Below are positions 51,967 to 60,897 of a stretch of 64,000 bases of DNA, piece by piece (the first letter of the stretch is position 1; every line of letters starts with the position of its first letter). The DNA comes from Pseudomonas coleopterorum. GTDB taxonomy: Bacteria; Pseudomonadota; Gammaproteobacteria; Pseudomonadales; Pseudomonadaceae. A program made the translations under genes and the position numbers. The notes beneath the pieces are model-generated. The model had not been told where the DNA came from. It saw only the letters and a program-made list of their open reading frames with translations, and ran no database searches. The stretch is from positions 1,736,001 to 1,800,000 of the forward strand of contig NZ_FNTZ01000001.1 in the NCBI RefSeq assembly GCF_900105555.1. Direction: 5' to 3'.

Positions 51967-52821
51967 TCAGTGTTTCAGGGCGGTGCTCACCGACTGGGCA
52001 ATCGGTGTCGTGGGACGCCCCAGCAGTTGGCTCAACTGCCGACTGTTGTCGTACAGGTCACCTTTGGCTGCGCAGGCGTCCGAGTCGGCCAGCATCGCCG
52101 CTAACTCGACAGGCAGGCCGACACTGACCAGCGCCTCCTGGTACTGCGCTTGCGGCAGGTCATTGTAGACGACGGCTTTGCCTGACTGTTGCGCCACTTC
52201 GGCAGCCAGCTCGGCCAGGGTGTAGCTGTCGTCGCCGGCCAGTTCGTAGACCTTGCCGGCCTGGTCGTCGCGGCTCAGCACCGCCGCTGCGGCCTCGGCG
52301 TAGTCCGCACGAGCTGCCGAGGAAATTCGACCGTCCCTCGCGCTGCCCAGAATCGCGCCGTGTTCGACAGCCGGTGCAATGCCGGCAGCGTAATTCTCGT
52401 TGTACCAACCATTGCGCAGGATGACGTGGGGCAGGCCAGACTCGGCCAGTGCCTGTTCGGTATCGCGATGTTCCGAGGCCAGGCCGAGCGTCGATGTGTC
52501 GGCATGCAGCAGGCTGGTGTAGGCCAGCAATTTCACGCCTGCCGACCGGGCGGCTTCGATGACGGCGCGGTGCTGTGCACGGCGTTGCCCGACTTCACTG
52601 GATGAGATCAGCAACAGACGCTCTACCCCTGTCAGCGCGCTGAGCAACGTGTCGGGTTCGTTGTAGTCCGCTGCCCGCACGTCGATGCCTTTGGCGGCCA
52701 GGTCGCGCGCCTTGGCCGGGTCACGCACCAACGCGATCAGGGTTGCGGGTTTCTGGCTTTTCAGCAATGCATCGATGACCAGGCGGCCCAATTGGCCCGT
52801 TGCACCGGTAATGGCGATCAT
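51967..52821 (-). CDS. NmrA-type NAD(P)H:quinone oxidoreductase, QorB/YtfG-like
   Basis: This 284-residue atypical short-chain dehydrogenase has the N-terminal motif ITGATGQLGRLVIDALL and the segment SSSEVGQRRAQHRAVIEAAR. Together these match YtfG/QOR2, which reduces quinones with NADPH. It is divergent from an HxlR regulator, the same arrangement as ytfG-ytfH in E. coli. Role: protection from reactive quinones. Confidence 0.87.
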   Translation of the reverse strand: MIAITGATGQLGRLVIDALLKSQKPATLIALVRDPAKARDLAAKGIDVRAADYNEPDTLLSALTGVERLLLISSSEVGQRRAQHRAVIEAARSAGVKLLAYTSLLHADTSTLGLASEHRDTEQALAESGLPHVILRNGWYNENYAAGIAPAVEHGAILGSARDGRISSAARADYAEAAAAVLSRDDQAGKVYELAGDDSYTLAELAAEVAQQSGKAVVYNDLPQAQYQEALVSVGLPVELAAMLADSDACAAKGDLYDNSRQLSQLLGRPTTPIAQSVSTALKH

Positions 52822-52869
52822 GAAAGCACCTCGATTCTCGTTGAAGAAAATCCGATGCTAGAATAGAAG

Positions 52870-52903
52870 CTTACGAAAAGTAAGTACGTACGAAAAGGTA
52901 AGT
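52870..52903 (+). promoter_or_regulatory. Repeats in the quinone reductase/HxlR promoter region
   Basis: TACGAAAAG occurs twice (52872-52880 and 52889-52897), with CTTAC/GTAAG inverted around the first copy and the palindrome GTACGTAC (52884-52891) between them. Such repeats in the divergent promoter are likely binding sites of the HxlR protein. Confidence 0.5.
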
Positions 52904-52906
52904 GCC

Positions 52907-53320
52907 ATGACTCATGCTGAAAGCGATTCGCACCGGTTTGCCGAGAAGCTGCGTCGCGGCGAAGTGTTGCAGGCGGACTGTCCTTCGCGGGAGATCCTCC
53001 AGCACATGACCAGTCGCTGGGGCGTGCTGGTGCTGGTGGTGCTGCTGGGAGGCACCCATCGCTTCAGCGAGCTGCGGCGCAAGATCGGCGGCGTCAGCGA
53101 GAAGATGCTCGCCCAGACGCTGCAACGGCTCGAAGGCGACGGACTGGTGCAGCGTCTGGCGCTGCCGGTGGTACCACCGTACGTCGAGTACAGCCTGACG
53201 CCGCTGGGCACTCAGGCCGCTGCGAAGCTGGAAACGGTGGTGGATTGGATCGAGGACAACCTGCCCCAGATCATGGACTTCAAAAGAGGGCGCGAAGCGC
53301 AGGACCAGAACTCGGCATGA
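52907..53320 (+). CDS. HxlR-family redox regulator (YtfH/QorR-like)
   Basis: This 137-residue winged-helix protein has Cys25 in LQADCPSREILQHM, the conserved thiol of this family, and the DNA-binding helices VSEKMLAQTLQRLEGDGLVQ. QorR-type members lose DNA binding when this Cys reacts with quinones or oxidants. Divergent from the quinone reductase gene, its probable target. Confidence 0.88.
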   Translation: MTHAESDSHRFAEKLRRGEVLQADCPSREILQHMTSRWGVLVLVVLLGGTHRFSELRRKIGGVSEKMLAQTLQRLEGDGLVQRLALPVVPPYVEYSLTPLGTQAAAKLETVVDWIEDNLPQIMDFKRGREAQDQNSA

Positions 53321-53331
53321 TGGAACGTGCG

Positions 53332-53661
53332 CTATCGATCCGCGATGTCGACTTCCAGATCGGTCAGCAACCCGGCCATCGCCGCCGTGATCTGCTCCTC
53401 GTTGCGTTTGTAGTAGGTCCATTTGCCCACTTTGCTGGCTTCGACGAAACCTTGGTCGAGCAAGGCTTTGAGGCAGATGGAGGTGGCCGGCTGCGACAGC
53501 CCGGCCTTGTCCTGAATCAGGCTGGCGCAGACGCCGTGCACACTGAAATCGTACAGCTGGCTGTAGCCTGCGAACGATCGATGAGGATCCTTGAGCCAGG
53601 TCAGGACGGCTCGCCGCGTAGGGCTCGATAGAACTTTCAATGCCTCGTTCAACGCCGTCAT
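53332..53661 (-). CDS. ArsR-type winged-helix repressor
   Basis: This 109-residue regulator (ALKVLSSPTRRAVLTWLKDP, recognition helix region LSQPATSICLKALLDQGFV, wing GKWTYYKRN) lies 55 bases downstream of the OYE gene on the same strand. Cys45 and Cys63 could sense electrophiles. Similar ArsR regulators control their adjacent flavin reductase gene. The stop is 12 bases from that of the HxlR gene, convergently. Confidence 0.83.
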   Translation of the reverse strand: MTALNEALKVLSSPTRRAVLTWLKDPHRSFAGYSQLYDFSVHGVCASLIQDKAGLSQPATSICLKALLDQGFVEASKVGKWTYYKRNEEQITAAMAGLLTDLEVDIADR

Positions 53662-53716
53662 GTGAATGCCTGACCCTGTGGATGGGCGAGGGTGAACCCG
53701 CCCGGAAGCGGCTATT

Positions 53717-54841
53717 CTAAGGGGTCATGAACGGATAGTCGATGTAACCCCGTTCTCCACCGCCATAAAGCGTTGCGTGGTCGACCGGATTGAGGGGTGC
53801 GCCGTGCGCGAAGCGCTTCGGCAAATCCGGGTTGGCGATGAACGTGCGCCCGAATCCGAACAGATCGCCATGACCGTCAGCGAGCACCCGTTCCGCTTTT
53901 TCCCGAGTGTAGCAGCCGGAATACATGATCGGATTGTCGAAGGTTTCGCGCAGTGCCTGGCGGAAGCTCACCGGCAACTCCGGAGCGTTGTCCCAGTCGG
54001 CTTCGGCAATGGACAGGTAACCGATCCCCAGCGAATTCAACATGGCCGCCGCCTGAACGTAGGTGGCATGAGGATCGCTTTCCACCAGGCCCAGGTAGAC
54101 ACGGGCCTCTTCGGTGGTTTCGAACAGCGGTGCGAAACGCACGCCGACACGTTCCCGGCCAAACACGGAGATCACCGCTTCGGTCACTTCACGCAGAAAA
54201 CGCAGACGGTTCTCCAGAGTGCCGCCGTATTCGTCGGTGCGCTGGTTGGTGTGTTCGGACAGGAACTGATTGAGCAGGTAACCGTTGGCCGAATGCAGTT
54301 CGACGCCGTCGAAGCCTGCTTCCTTCGCGTTCACGGCGGCCACGCGGTACAACTCCACCAGCGCTTTGACCTCTGCCGTGGACAGTGCGCGAGGCAGGCT
54401 GGGGTCTGCCAGCTCGCCCGTTTCAGGACCGGTCTCGATGAACACTTTCACCGCCGTTGCGGCAATGGCGGAGGGCGCGACGGGTGGCTGGTCGTCAGGT
54501 TGCAGGCTGTTATGGGACACCCGCCCGACGTGCCAGAGCTGGCAGAAGATCACGCCGCCTTCTTCATGAACGGCGCGGGTCACCTGTCGCCAGCCGGCAA
54601 TCTGCTCCTGGCTGTAGATGCCAGGCGTCCAGGCATAACCCTGGCCGCGTGGTTCTATCTGCGTGCCTTCGGTGATCATGAACCCGGCACTGGCGCGCTG
54701 CCGGTAATAGGTGCTCATCAAGGCATTGGGAACGTCGCCCGGCTGGCTGCTCCGGGACCGCGTCAGAGGGGGCAGGGCAATGCGGTTCTTGAGCGTCAGG
54801 CCACCGAGTGTGAGAGGGGTGAACAAGCTGGCGTCGGTCAT
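53717..54841 (-). CDS. Old-yellow-enzyme family FMN reductase (NemA/XenB-like)
   Basis: This 374-residue FMN-dependent reductase has LTLKNRIALPPLTRSRS at the start, GVIFCQLWHVGR, HSANGYLLNQFLS (catalytic His and Asn), and the late motif FGRTFIANPDLPKRF. It reduces alkenes conjugated to carbonyls and nitro compounds. It is the first gene of an operon with the ArsR regulator and is preceded by an 18-bp palindrome. Confidence 0.92.
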   Translation of the reverse strand: MTDASLFTPLTLGGLTLKNRIALPPLTRSRSSQPGDVPNALMSTYYRQRASAGFMITEGTQIEPRGQGYAWTPGIYSQEQIAGWRQVTRAVHEEGGVIFCQLWHVGRVSHNSLQPDDQPPVAPSAIAATAVKVFIETGPETGELADPSLPRALSTAEVKALVELYRVAAVNAKEAGFDGVELHSANGYLLNQFLSEHTNQRTDEYGGTLENRLRFLREVTEAVISVFGRERVGVRFAPLFETTEEARVYLGLVESDPHATYVQAAAMLNSLGIGYLSIAEADWDNAPELPVSFRQALRETFDNPIMYSGCYTREKAERVLADGHGDLFGFGRTFIANPDLPKRFAHGAPLNPVDHATLYGGGERGYIDYPFMTP

Positions 54842-54878
54842 GGTGATTCCGTAGGGCTACTGAAAGTGGCCATACATT

Positions 54879-54896
54879 AACACATTCGAATGTGTT
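54879..54896 (-). promoter_or_regulatory. Perfect palindrome upstream of the OYE-ArsR operon
   Basis: AACACATTCGAATGTGTT is an 18-bp perfect palindrome, 37 bases before the OYE start codon on the minus strand. It lies also just beyond the stop of the BdlA-like gene at 54905. It has the form of an ArsR-type operator. Confidence 0.65.
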
Positions 54897-54904
54897 TATG
54901 TGAA

Positions 54905-56260
54905 TCAGCCCATCCAGCCAACTGCCGTCTTTGGAATCACCTCCGATTCATCCAGTTTGGACGCGAACATGCTGACCGCCTCCACGGCATCGCTGGTACC
55001 GGTGCGGATCTGCAGAATGACCAGGCCGGCCTGTTCCGCCAGCAAGACACCGCGCTGCGCACCTTCGTGGGTGGCGTTGATGCTGGTCACCGCATCCCGG
55101 GTCTCGGCCAGAATCTTGCCGATCATCTCGGCGATCTCGCTGGTCGACCGACTGGTGCGCCCCGCCAGTTGCCTGACTTCGTCGGCCACGACGGCAAAGC
55201 CGCGACCCTGGTCGCCGGCGCGCGCCGCTTCGATGGCTGCGTTGAGGGCCAGCAGGTTGGTCTGGTCAGCGATGCTGCGGATGGTGTTGACGATCGCCGT
55301 GATCTGCTCCGAGCGATCACCCAGTTGGCCCACGAGGCGCGCAGAGGACTCGATATGGTCGGCGATCAGGCGCATTTCCACCGCCGTCTGCTGAATGACT
55401 TCGGCGCCCTGCTCGGCGACTTTCTCGGTTTCGGCCGAGATATGGTAGGCGCGCGAAGCGCTGCGCGAGTCTTCCTCGAACTTCTCCACGCGCTCGGTGA
55501 TGTCGCTGGCGAACTTGACGATCTTGGTCAGGGTGCCGTCCGCATCGAAGACGGGGTTGTAGGTCGCTTCGAGCCACAGCGTCCTTCCATGCTTGCCGAT
55601 GCGCTTGAACTGCCCGCTGAAAAACTCACCGGAATTGAGCCGCTTCCAGAACTCGCTGTATTCGCTACTGGCGACCAGATCCGGTTCACAGAACATTCGG
55701 TGTTGTTTCCCTTTCAGGTCAGCCTGGGCATAGCCCATGGTGTTGAGGAAGTTCTGATTGGCCTGAAGAATATTACCGTTGAGGTCGAACTCGATGACCG
55801 CCATCGCCCGATCCAGCGCGTTGAGCTTGCTGTTGGCCTCGGCATCCTGCAGCACCTTTTGCGTGACATCCAGTGCGAACTTGACGACCTTGCAGACTTT
55901 TCCCTGCTCATCCAGCACCGGACTGTAACTGGCCTCCAGCCACACCTTTCGGCCGTCCGCACCGACCCGCTGGAAGGTGCCGGAAACGAACTCCCCGGCT
56001 CGAAGACGGCCCCAGAACTCGTTATACGCCGAGCTGCGAACTAACGCGGTCGGACAAAGATCCGAATGCGCCACGCCGAGAATCTGCTCGGCGCGATAGC
56101 CCATGATCCTCAAGAAGTTATCGTTGGCACGAATGACTTTGCCATCCAGACCCAACTCGACGATTGCCATCGAGCGGTCCAGAGCATTCACCAATCCTTG
56201 GTGTTTGATGATTTCAGCGTCCTGGGATTGCAACTTACGTTTCAGCGCTGAATTGAACAC
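54905..56260 (-). CDS. Soluble PAS-PAS chemoreceptor, BdlA-like
   Basis: This 451-residue cytoplasmic signalling protein has two PAS domains (~20-140 with [18 protein letters not shown]; ~145-265 with [20 protein letters not shown]) and a chemotaxis signalling domain with tip [19 protein letters not shown]. The layout equals Pseudomonas BdlA, a biofilm-dispersal regulator of 417 residues. There is no membrane helix. GTG 56260 is chosen because GAGGG lies 8 bases upstream; the longer frame starts with TTG. Confidence 0.87.
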   Translation of the reverse strand: MFNSALKRKLQSQDAEIIKHQGLVNALDRSMAIVELGLDGKVIRANDNFLRIMGYRAEQILGVAHSDLCPTALVRSSAYNEFWGRLRAGEFVSGTFQRVGADGRKVWLEASYSPVLDEQGKVCKVVKFALDVTQKVLQDAEANSKLNALDRAMAVIEFDLNGNILQANQNFLNTMGYAQADLKGKQHRMFCEPDLVASSEYSEFWKRLNSGEFFSGQFKRIGKHGRTLWLEATYNPVFDADGTLTKIVKFASDITERVEKFEEDSRSASRAYHISAETEKVAEQGAEVIQQTAVEMRLIADHIESSARLVGQLGDRSEQITAIVNTIRSIADQTNLLALNAAIEAARAGDQGRGFAVVADEVRQLAGRTSRSTSEIAEMIGKILAETRDAVTSINATHEGAQRGVLLAEQAGLVILQIRTGTSDAVEAVSMFASKLDESEVIPKTAVGWMG

Positions 56261-56298
56261 GTTGTTACCCTCGGATTGGATGTATCCCTCTTCCAAGG

Positions 56299-56325
56299 GT
56301 ATCGACCGCTAATCGCAAAGCTCAA
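56299..56325 (-). promoter_or_regulatory. Possible FliA promoter of the BdlA-like gene
   Basis: On the minus strand TGAGCTTT, 11 bases, GTCGATAC resembles TAAAGTTT-N11-GCCGATAA with several mismatches. Spacing is exact and it lies 39 bases before the GTG start. Weaker than the site at 22007. Confidence 0.4.
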
Positions 56326-56405
56326 TCAACGTTTAGTAAATAGTTGGGAAAGCCGATGAGTAACCACTTTTATTTCCGCAGCGTGGAGTTGAGTCGACAG
56401 CGGCG

Positions 56406-56969
56406 TCACGCCGGCAACGGCCCATAGGCTCGATAGGATTCGATCAGCGTGTCGTACAGCGAGATGTCCGCCCGGCTTCGGGCGATGAGTTGTGCACCGG
56501 CCACGGCCGAAAAAATGGCCCTTGCCCGCGCCTCGCTGTCGCACGCGTCGCATACCTGCGCGGCGACCAGCTGGCGGCTCAGCCAGGCGATGTTGACCTG
56601 TGCAAATGCCTGGATCTCCTCGGCCATCGCAGGGGGAAGATTATCGGTCTCGGCCCCCACGAAGCTGCCCAGGCACAGCCGGTTCTCCGCCTCGAGCGAG
56701 CGCCGAAAGATCTCCGGGAAGCGTTGCAGTGCCTGTAGAGGGTTCGGGGTTTGCTCGCAGATGACTTCCAGTGCCGCCGCTCCGTCTTCCCAGTACCGTC
56801 GAGCCACGGCAATGCCCAGGTCGGCCTTGCTGGGGAAGTGGTAATAGATGCTGGCTGGCTTGATACCCACGGCACTCGCCAGGTCGCGGTAATTCAGGCC
56901 GTTGTAGCCCTGTGACTGGGCAATGTTGCGGGCAGCCAGAAGTATGGCCTCGCGGGCATTGATGCTCAT
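56406..56969 (-). CDS. TetR-family repressor of the GST operon
   Basis: This 187-residue regulator has the DNA-binding region YNGLNYRDLASAVGIKPASI, YYHFPSKADLG. The ligand domain contains several Cys (RLCLGSF, AQVCDACDSEA), which may react with electrophiles as in NemR. It lies downstream of the GST gene on the same strand, and two palindromes upstream of the GST gene are probable operators. Confidence 0.86.
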   Translation of the reverse strand: MSINAREAILLAARNIAQSQGYNGLNYRDLASAVGIKPASIYYHFPSKADLGIAVARRYWEDGAAALEVICEQTPNPLQALQRFPEIFRRSLEAENRLCLGSFVGAETDNLPPAMAEEIQAFAQVNIAWLSRQLVAAQVCDACDSEARARAIFSAVAGAQLIARSRADISLYDTLIESYRAYGPLPA

Positions 56970-57046
56970 TGTCGTGCCTTGTGTGCGTCAGACGTGTTCT
57001 CGGGGAAGCCGGTCATCTTAAAACAAAAGGGACCGGCATGACTCAC

Positions 57047-57077
57047 ACCGCGACCGCCAAGGGTTGGCGGTCGCGGT
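57047..57077 (-). terminator. Strong stem-loop between GST and TetR genes
   Basis: Perfect 14-bp stem ACCGCGACCGCCAA (57047-57060) and TTGGCGGTCGCGGT (57064-57077) with loop GGG. No strong T run follows, so it may be an intercistronic structure lowering TetR expression or a Rho-type terminator. Confidence 0.55.
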
Positions 57078-57099
57078 TATCGATACCCCTTGCGCCACC

Positions 57100-57801
57100 T
57101 CACGCAGCAGGCGAATCCAGCTCCGGGATGCCGCTGCTGCGATCCGCGTAGGCCGCCTTGAAGGCCGGGCGTTGCTGCCAGCGCTGCCAGTAGGCGTCCA
57201 GATGTTCGAAACGCTCGTCGAGCGGGGTGGCGTTGACCGGGAACTTGGAGAAAGCGATGGCAGTGGCCAGGGTGATATCGGCGAACGTCGGCTCGGCGCC
57301 GCCCAGCAGCCATTCACGGCCATCGGCCAGATGACGGTTTACCAGGGCCGCATGGGCCAGCGCTTCTTTGCGGCAATGCTCGCCCCATGCTTCATTCTTG
57401 GTCAGTTCGAGTTTGAACCCCAGACCGGTGTGCAACACATGGAACGCGGTGACGATGCGATAGAGGATGTGCACCCAGATGCGGTTGTCCCACATGGTGT
57501 CCAGACCCTGTTCCAGCGCGCTGTCGCCCATGATCTTGCGGCCTGGATAAGTCTGGTCCAGATAACGCGCGATGGCCGCCGTTTCGGCCAGGTAGCTGCC
57601 ATCGGCCAGTTGCAGCGTCGGCGTTTCGCCCCATGGGTTCATGTTCAGGTGGCGCCAGCCGCGCTGCTGTCCACCCGGAGCCATGTCGTAGATGACCTCG
57701 TCGAACTGATCGGCGATGCCCTTCTCGTGCATGAACAACCGCAGCCGTTGCGGATTGGGGAAAGCGGAGGGGGAGGTGAAGAGCTGCAGTTTGGTGGTCA
57801 T
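57100..57801 (-). CDS. Glutathione S-transferase
   Basis: This 233-residue enzyme has the N-terminal thioredoxin-fold domain with the glutathione-binding pattern (NPWGETPTLQLADGSYLAET) and a helical C-domain (GGAEPTFADITLATAIAFSK). It conjugates electrophiles to glutathione or performs related thiol reactions. It is first in an operon with a TetR regulator and has two operator-like palindromes upstream. Confidence 0.88.
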   Translation of the reverse strand: MTTKLQLFTSPSAFPNPQRLRLFMHEKGIADQFDEVIYDMAPGGQQRGWRHLNMNPWGETPTLQLADGSYLAETAAIARYLDQTYPGRKIMGDSALEQGLDTMWDNRIWVHILYRIVTAFHVLHTGLGFKLELTKNEAWGEHCRKEALAHAALVNRHLADGREWLLGGAEPTFADITLATAIAFSKFPVNATPLDERFEHLDAYWQRWQQRPAFKAAYADRSSGIPELDSPAA

Positions 57802-57826
57802 GGGCGGGTCCTTGGGAAATTAGCCT

Positions 57827-57904
57827 ACCTAACGTTTGTTAGGTGTGCTCACCATAGACTTTCCAAGAGTTACGGTCAATAGATCACCTGACATTCGTTA
57901 GGTG
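57827..57904 (-). promoter_or_regulatory. Two palindromic operators of the GST-TetR operon
   Basis: ACCTAAC-GTTT-GTTAGGT (57827-57844) is a perfect inverted repeat. CACCTGACATTCGTTAGGTG (57885-57904) is a near-identical second copy. They are 58 bases apart, 26 and 84 bases before the GST start. Two copies of one site suggest cooperative TetR repression. Confidence 0.75.
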
Positions 57905-58030
57905 GTCTAGTGGCCGTAAGATCTGTAGCTCAAGATGACAATCTCGGACCGTCGCTGGTGCCTCTCAGAGCAAGGAAGACCACTGTCAGTCGCGCGCTCA
58001 CACCAAGGGCGGTGCCCGATAGGATGATGT

Positions 58031-58930
58031 TCATGACGGATTGGATCTTCCCGCGTCTCCAATCAGCGGCAGCCTGGCAAGCATGTTCTTGAGCGCCAAG
58101 GCATCCCAGGGAAGATGCTCGGTAATGCCCAGCCCCACCACATCAGTGATCTTGGCAATATCCCTCAGCACGTCCAGTACCTGTTCGATACTTAGCTGAC
58201 CTTGCGCCACCCCCTCAAACGATTTTTCTGGGGCATGGGGATTGGCAAACAGAAGCGAGCGGAACAGTCTTGGGTCCAGCACATCCAGATCCAGATGAAT
58301 GGCCAAGTGCTTTGCACCCGTCGATTTGAACCAATCAAGAACGGCGCTGCTTCCTTGCTGAGTGATCTGGGCTGGACTCACATTCTGCAAACCCAGACGA
58401 TCGATTTCGGAAGCCTCCCAATCGGTAGGATCATGCATTCCCACATACAGGATGTTTTGCGGCTTCAGCGGGCGGGCTACTGCTTGGACGAAGTCCGGAT
58501 CGCCATTGCCGAGCAGCATGCCAAGGGCCATGGCATGCGCATTGTTGAATTGCTCTGGCGTCATGATATCGGGATGAGCATCTACCCAGAGAATGGCAAG
58601 GTCGCCTTGGTAGCGTTCGTTCAAATAAGCAAATGGAGCCAAGTCAACGAGGCAGTCTCCACCGAGTATGACCAAGCGGTCCGCAGAGTGTCGGCTCAAT
58701 AGTGTTTGCGCGCTGTTCAGCTGTTTCAACAACGCGCGGCGCCCAACGATCCCCAACTCTTCGAGCGGTGCCCCTGCAGAGGGAGGCTCTACGGGAACAT
58801 GTTCTGTGGGGCCTGAGTGCTCGGGCGCCAACCAGGCAAGCAACTCTGCACCCAAGTGATACGGCGCATTGTTGCCACCTTGCCACTGGGGAAAAATCAA
58901 GCGCAGCGTTTTACCTTCGCTAAAAGACAT
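58031..58930 (-). CDS. Arginase/agmatinase-family protein with altered metal motif
   Basis: This 299-residue protein of the ureohydrolase family has metal motifs DAHPD and LDLDVLDP, but the first motif reads GGDCLVD, with Cys in place of the His of GGDH. It may use Cys as a ligand or bind one metal only. ATG 58930 (MSFSEGKTL) is preferred. It is divergent from a LysR gene at 59133. Substrate unknown; neither arginine nor agmatine is assured. Confidence 0.8.
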   Translation of the reverse strand: MSFSEGKTLRLIFPQWQGGNNAPYHLGAELLAWLAPEHSGPTEHVPVEPPSAGAPLEELGIVGRRALLKQLNSAQTLLSRHSADRLVILGGDCLVDLAPFAYLNERYQGDLAILWVDAHPDIMTPEQFNNAHAMALGMLLGNGDPDFVQAVARPLKPQNILYVGMHDPTDWEASEIDRLGLQNVSPAQITQQGSSAVLDWFKSTGAKHLAIHLDLDVLDPRLFRSLLFANPHAPEKSFEGVAQGQLSIEQVLDVLRDIAKITDVVGLGITEHLPWDALALKNMLARLPLIGDAGRSNPS

Positions 58931-59132
58931 GGATATTGGACTCTCGATGAACATTGAGTAGGCATGGGTGCGACTTTCCCTGGTTTGAGTCGGATACTGG
59001 CAGGGCCAGCCTCTGCGTCCAGAAATATGGAAGTCTCGAACTTCATAACCAGCGTTGTGTCGGCAGTCTATTTGCTTGTCCAGTGCAGATATACCGGGCT
59101 ATGGTTGACGCTTTGTTGCATGGATCGAGCGA

Positions 59133-60041
59133 ATGGACCGGATCATCGCCGCCAAGGTTTTTTTGGAGGCTGTCAAGCGAAGCAGCATTTCCGGCGCCGC
59201 AGAGCACTTGGGAATGTCGCGCGCGATGGCTTCACGATACGTAGGTTCGATCGAGGAATGGGCCCAGGCACGTCTGCTGCATCGAACCACTCGCAAACTC
59301 AGCCTGACACCGGCGGGTGAGTTGACGCTTCCGATCTGCGAGGAACTCATCAGACTCAGCGAAACGGTGTCTGCCGTGGGTACTGCGTCGCACTGCACAC
59401 CGAAAGGGCTCGTTCGGGTGACTGCATCGTCCATCTTTGCAGAACATTGCCTGACCGATATCTTGATGAAGTTTCTGCAGCTGAACCCGCAGGTTTCTGT
59501 TGACCTGCAGGTCGTGGATCGCATGACGAACCTGGCGCAGGACGGTATCGATCTGGCTATCCGAGTGACCAACGATCTGGATCCCACTCTGATCGCGACC
59601 AGGCTGGGAAGTGTTCACTCCTACATCTGCGCCAGTCCTGAATATTTGGGTCGGTGCGGAACACCTGATGCTATTGAAGACCTGACGGCCCATAACTGCC
59701 TGACCTACGCCCACCTTGGGCGGAGCGAATGGAAGTTCAAGCAAGCTACGGGCACGGTCTTGGTCCCGGTCACGGGCAGTTTCACGACCAACGAGGCCGC
59801 GATCGTGGTGCGGGCTGCGCTGAGCGGAACGGGCATTGCCATGCTACCTGGTTTTGCCGTTGCGCAAGAGATTGCAGACGGACGTCTTGTACGCCTCTTT
59901 CCCGACACCGAGTTGTCACCGCTAGGCATCCATGCGGTTTACCTTTCCAGACATCGGATGCCTAGCGCACTGAAAGCGTTGATAGCTTTTTTGAAGACTG
60001 CCCTGAACAACGAAGGCCTCACCCCGCCTGAAAGGGACTGA
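59133..60041 (+). CDS. LysR-family regulator divergent from arginase-like gene
   Basis: This 302-residue regulator has the DNA-binding region FLEAVKRSSISGAAEHLGMS, RAMASRYVGSIEEW and an effector domain (GLVRVTASSIFAEHCLTDIL). It probably controls the arginase-like gene at 58031-58930. It is a little less GC-rich than its neighbours. Effector unknown. Confidence 0.87.
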   Translation: MDRIIAAKVFLEAVKRSSISGAAEHLGMSRAMASRYVGSIEEWAQARLLHRTTRKLSLTPAGELTLPICEELIRLSETVSAVGTASHCTPKGLVRVTASSIFAEHCLTDILMKFLQLNPQVSVDLQVVDRMTNLAQDGIDLAIRVTNDLDPTLIATRLGSVHSYICASPEYLGRCGTPDAIEDLTAHNCLTYAHLGRSEWKFKQATGTVLVPVTGSFTTNEAAIVVRAALSGTGIAMLPGFAVAQEIADGRLVRLFPDTELSPLGIHAVYLSRHRMPSALKALIAFLKTALNNEGLTPPERD

Positions 60042-60237
60042 ACGCTTCCTAACCTTCATTGGCGAATCCATTCAATAAACCTTGCGATAGTTCAAAGGCG
60101 ACGAAGGAAGACCATGCCGGTCTTCCTGCCGCATTGATGAGCCCCGTTCATTTATGCATGCAGCTTGCGACGACTAATCGAACGGGCAGGTAACCGGTAG
60201 ATTGGAAGCCCTTGCACGAACCCCAAAAGGACGCTCG

Positions 60238-60714
60238 ATGAAAACACTCGCGATCGCAGCGCTCTCATTGTCCTTGTCAGCTTTCGAAAGTGAAGGAGCT
60301 CAGCCCATGAATGTCACCGTCACGCCTGCAGGTTCCCAGCCGTCTGCCGTCGGACCCGCTGAATACTTTACCGGGAAGGTCCGCGTCGATGCGCCGTTCA
60401 AAGGCAGCGACGGCGCGCGCATCGGCGGCGCCACCGTGACCTTCGATCCGGGTGCGCGTACGGCCTGGCACACTCATCCACTGGGGCAGACGCTGATCGT
60501 GACCGCAGGCGCGGGCTACGTGCAGCAGGAGGGTCAGGTCCGGCAATCGATTCGTCCCGGCGACACCGTGTGGATTCCTCCCAAGGTCAAGCACTGGCAC
60601 GGCGCAACGCCGGATACCGGCATGAGCCACATTGCCATTGCCGAAGCCCTGGACGGCAATGTCGTGGAGTGGTTGGAGCAGGTCACCGACGAGGACTACG
60701 GAAAGGCGCAGTGA
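60238..60714 (+). CDS. Cupin-domain protein, probably exported
   Basis: This 158-residue protein has a short N-terminal hydrophobic stretch (MKTLAIAALSLSLSAFESEG) that may be a weak signal peptide, then a small beta-barrel cupin with metal-binding residues in ARTAWHTHPLGQTLIVTAG and PPKVKHWHGATPD. Such proteins often accompany carboxymuconolactone decarboxylases; none is here. ATG 60238 follows AAAAGG. A second ATG at 60307 would remove the signal. Role unknown. Confidence 0.78.
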   Translation: MKTLAIAALSLSLSAFESEGAQPMNVTVTPAGSQPSAVGPAEYFTGKVRVDAPFKGSDGARIGGATVTFDPGARTAWHTHPLGQTLIVTAGAGYVQQEGQVRQSIRPGDTVWIPPKVKHWHGATPDTGMSHIAIAEALDGNVVEWLEQVTDEDYGKAQ

Positions 60715-60897
60715 AGGGGCGGACCGGCGTTCGTCGCCAACCTGTCTCCGTTTACCGAATGGCTGCTGACTGCATCCTCGGCTTGCGATAAAATCGATGC
60801 CAAAGTGCCACCCCGCCTGACCTGAAGTCCTTGGCGGATCACCGGCACTGCCAAGCTCTGATAGGGCACATCGATTGCAGCGCCGGAGAGCCTTGGA

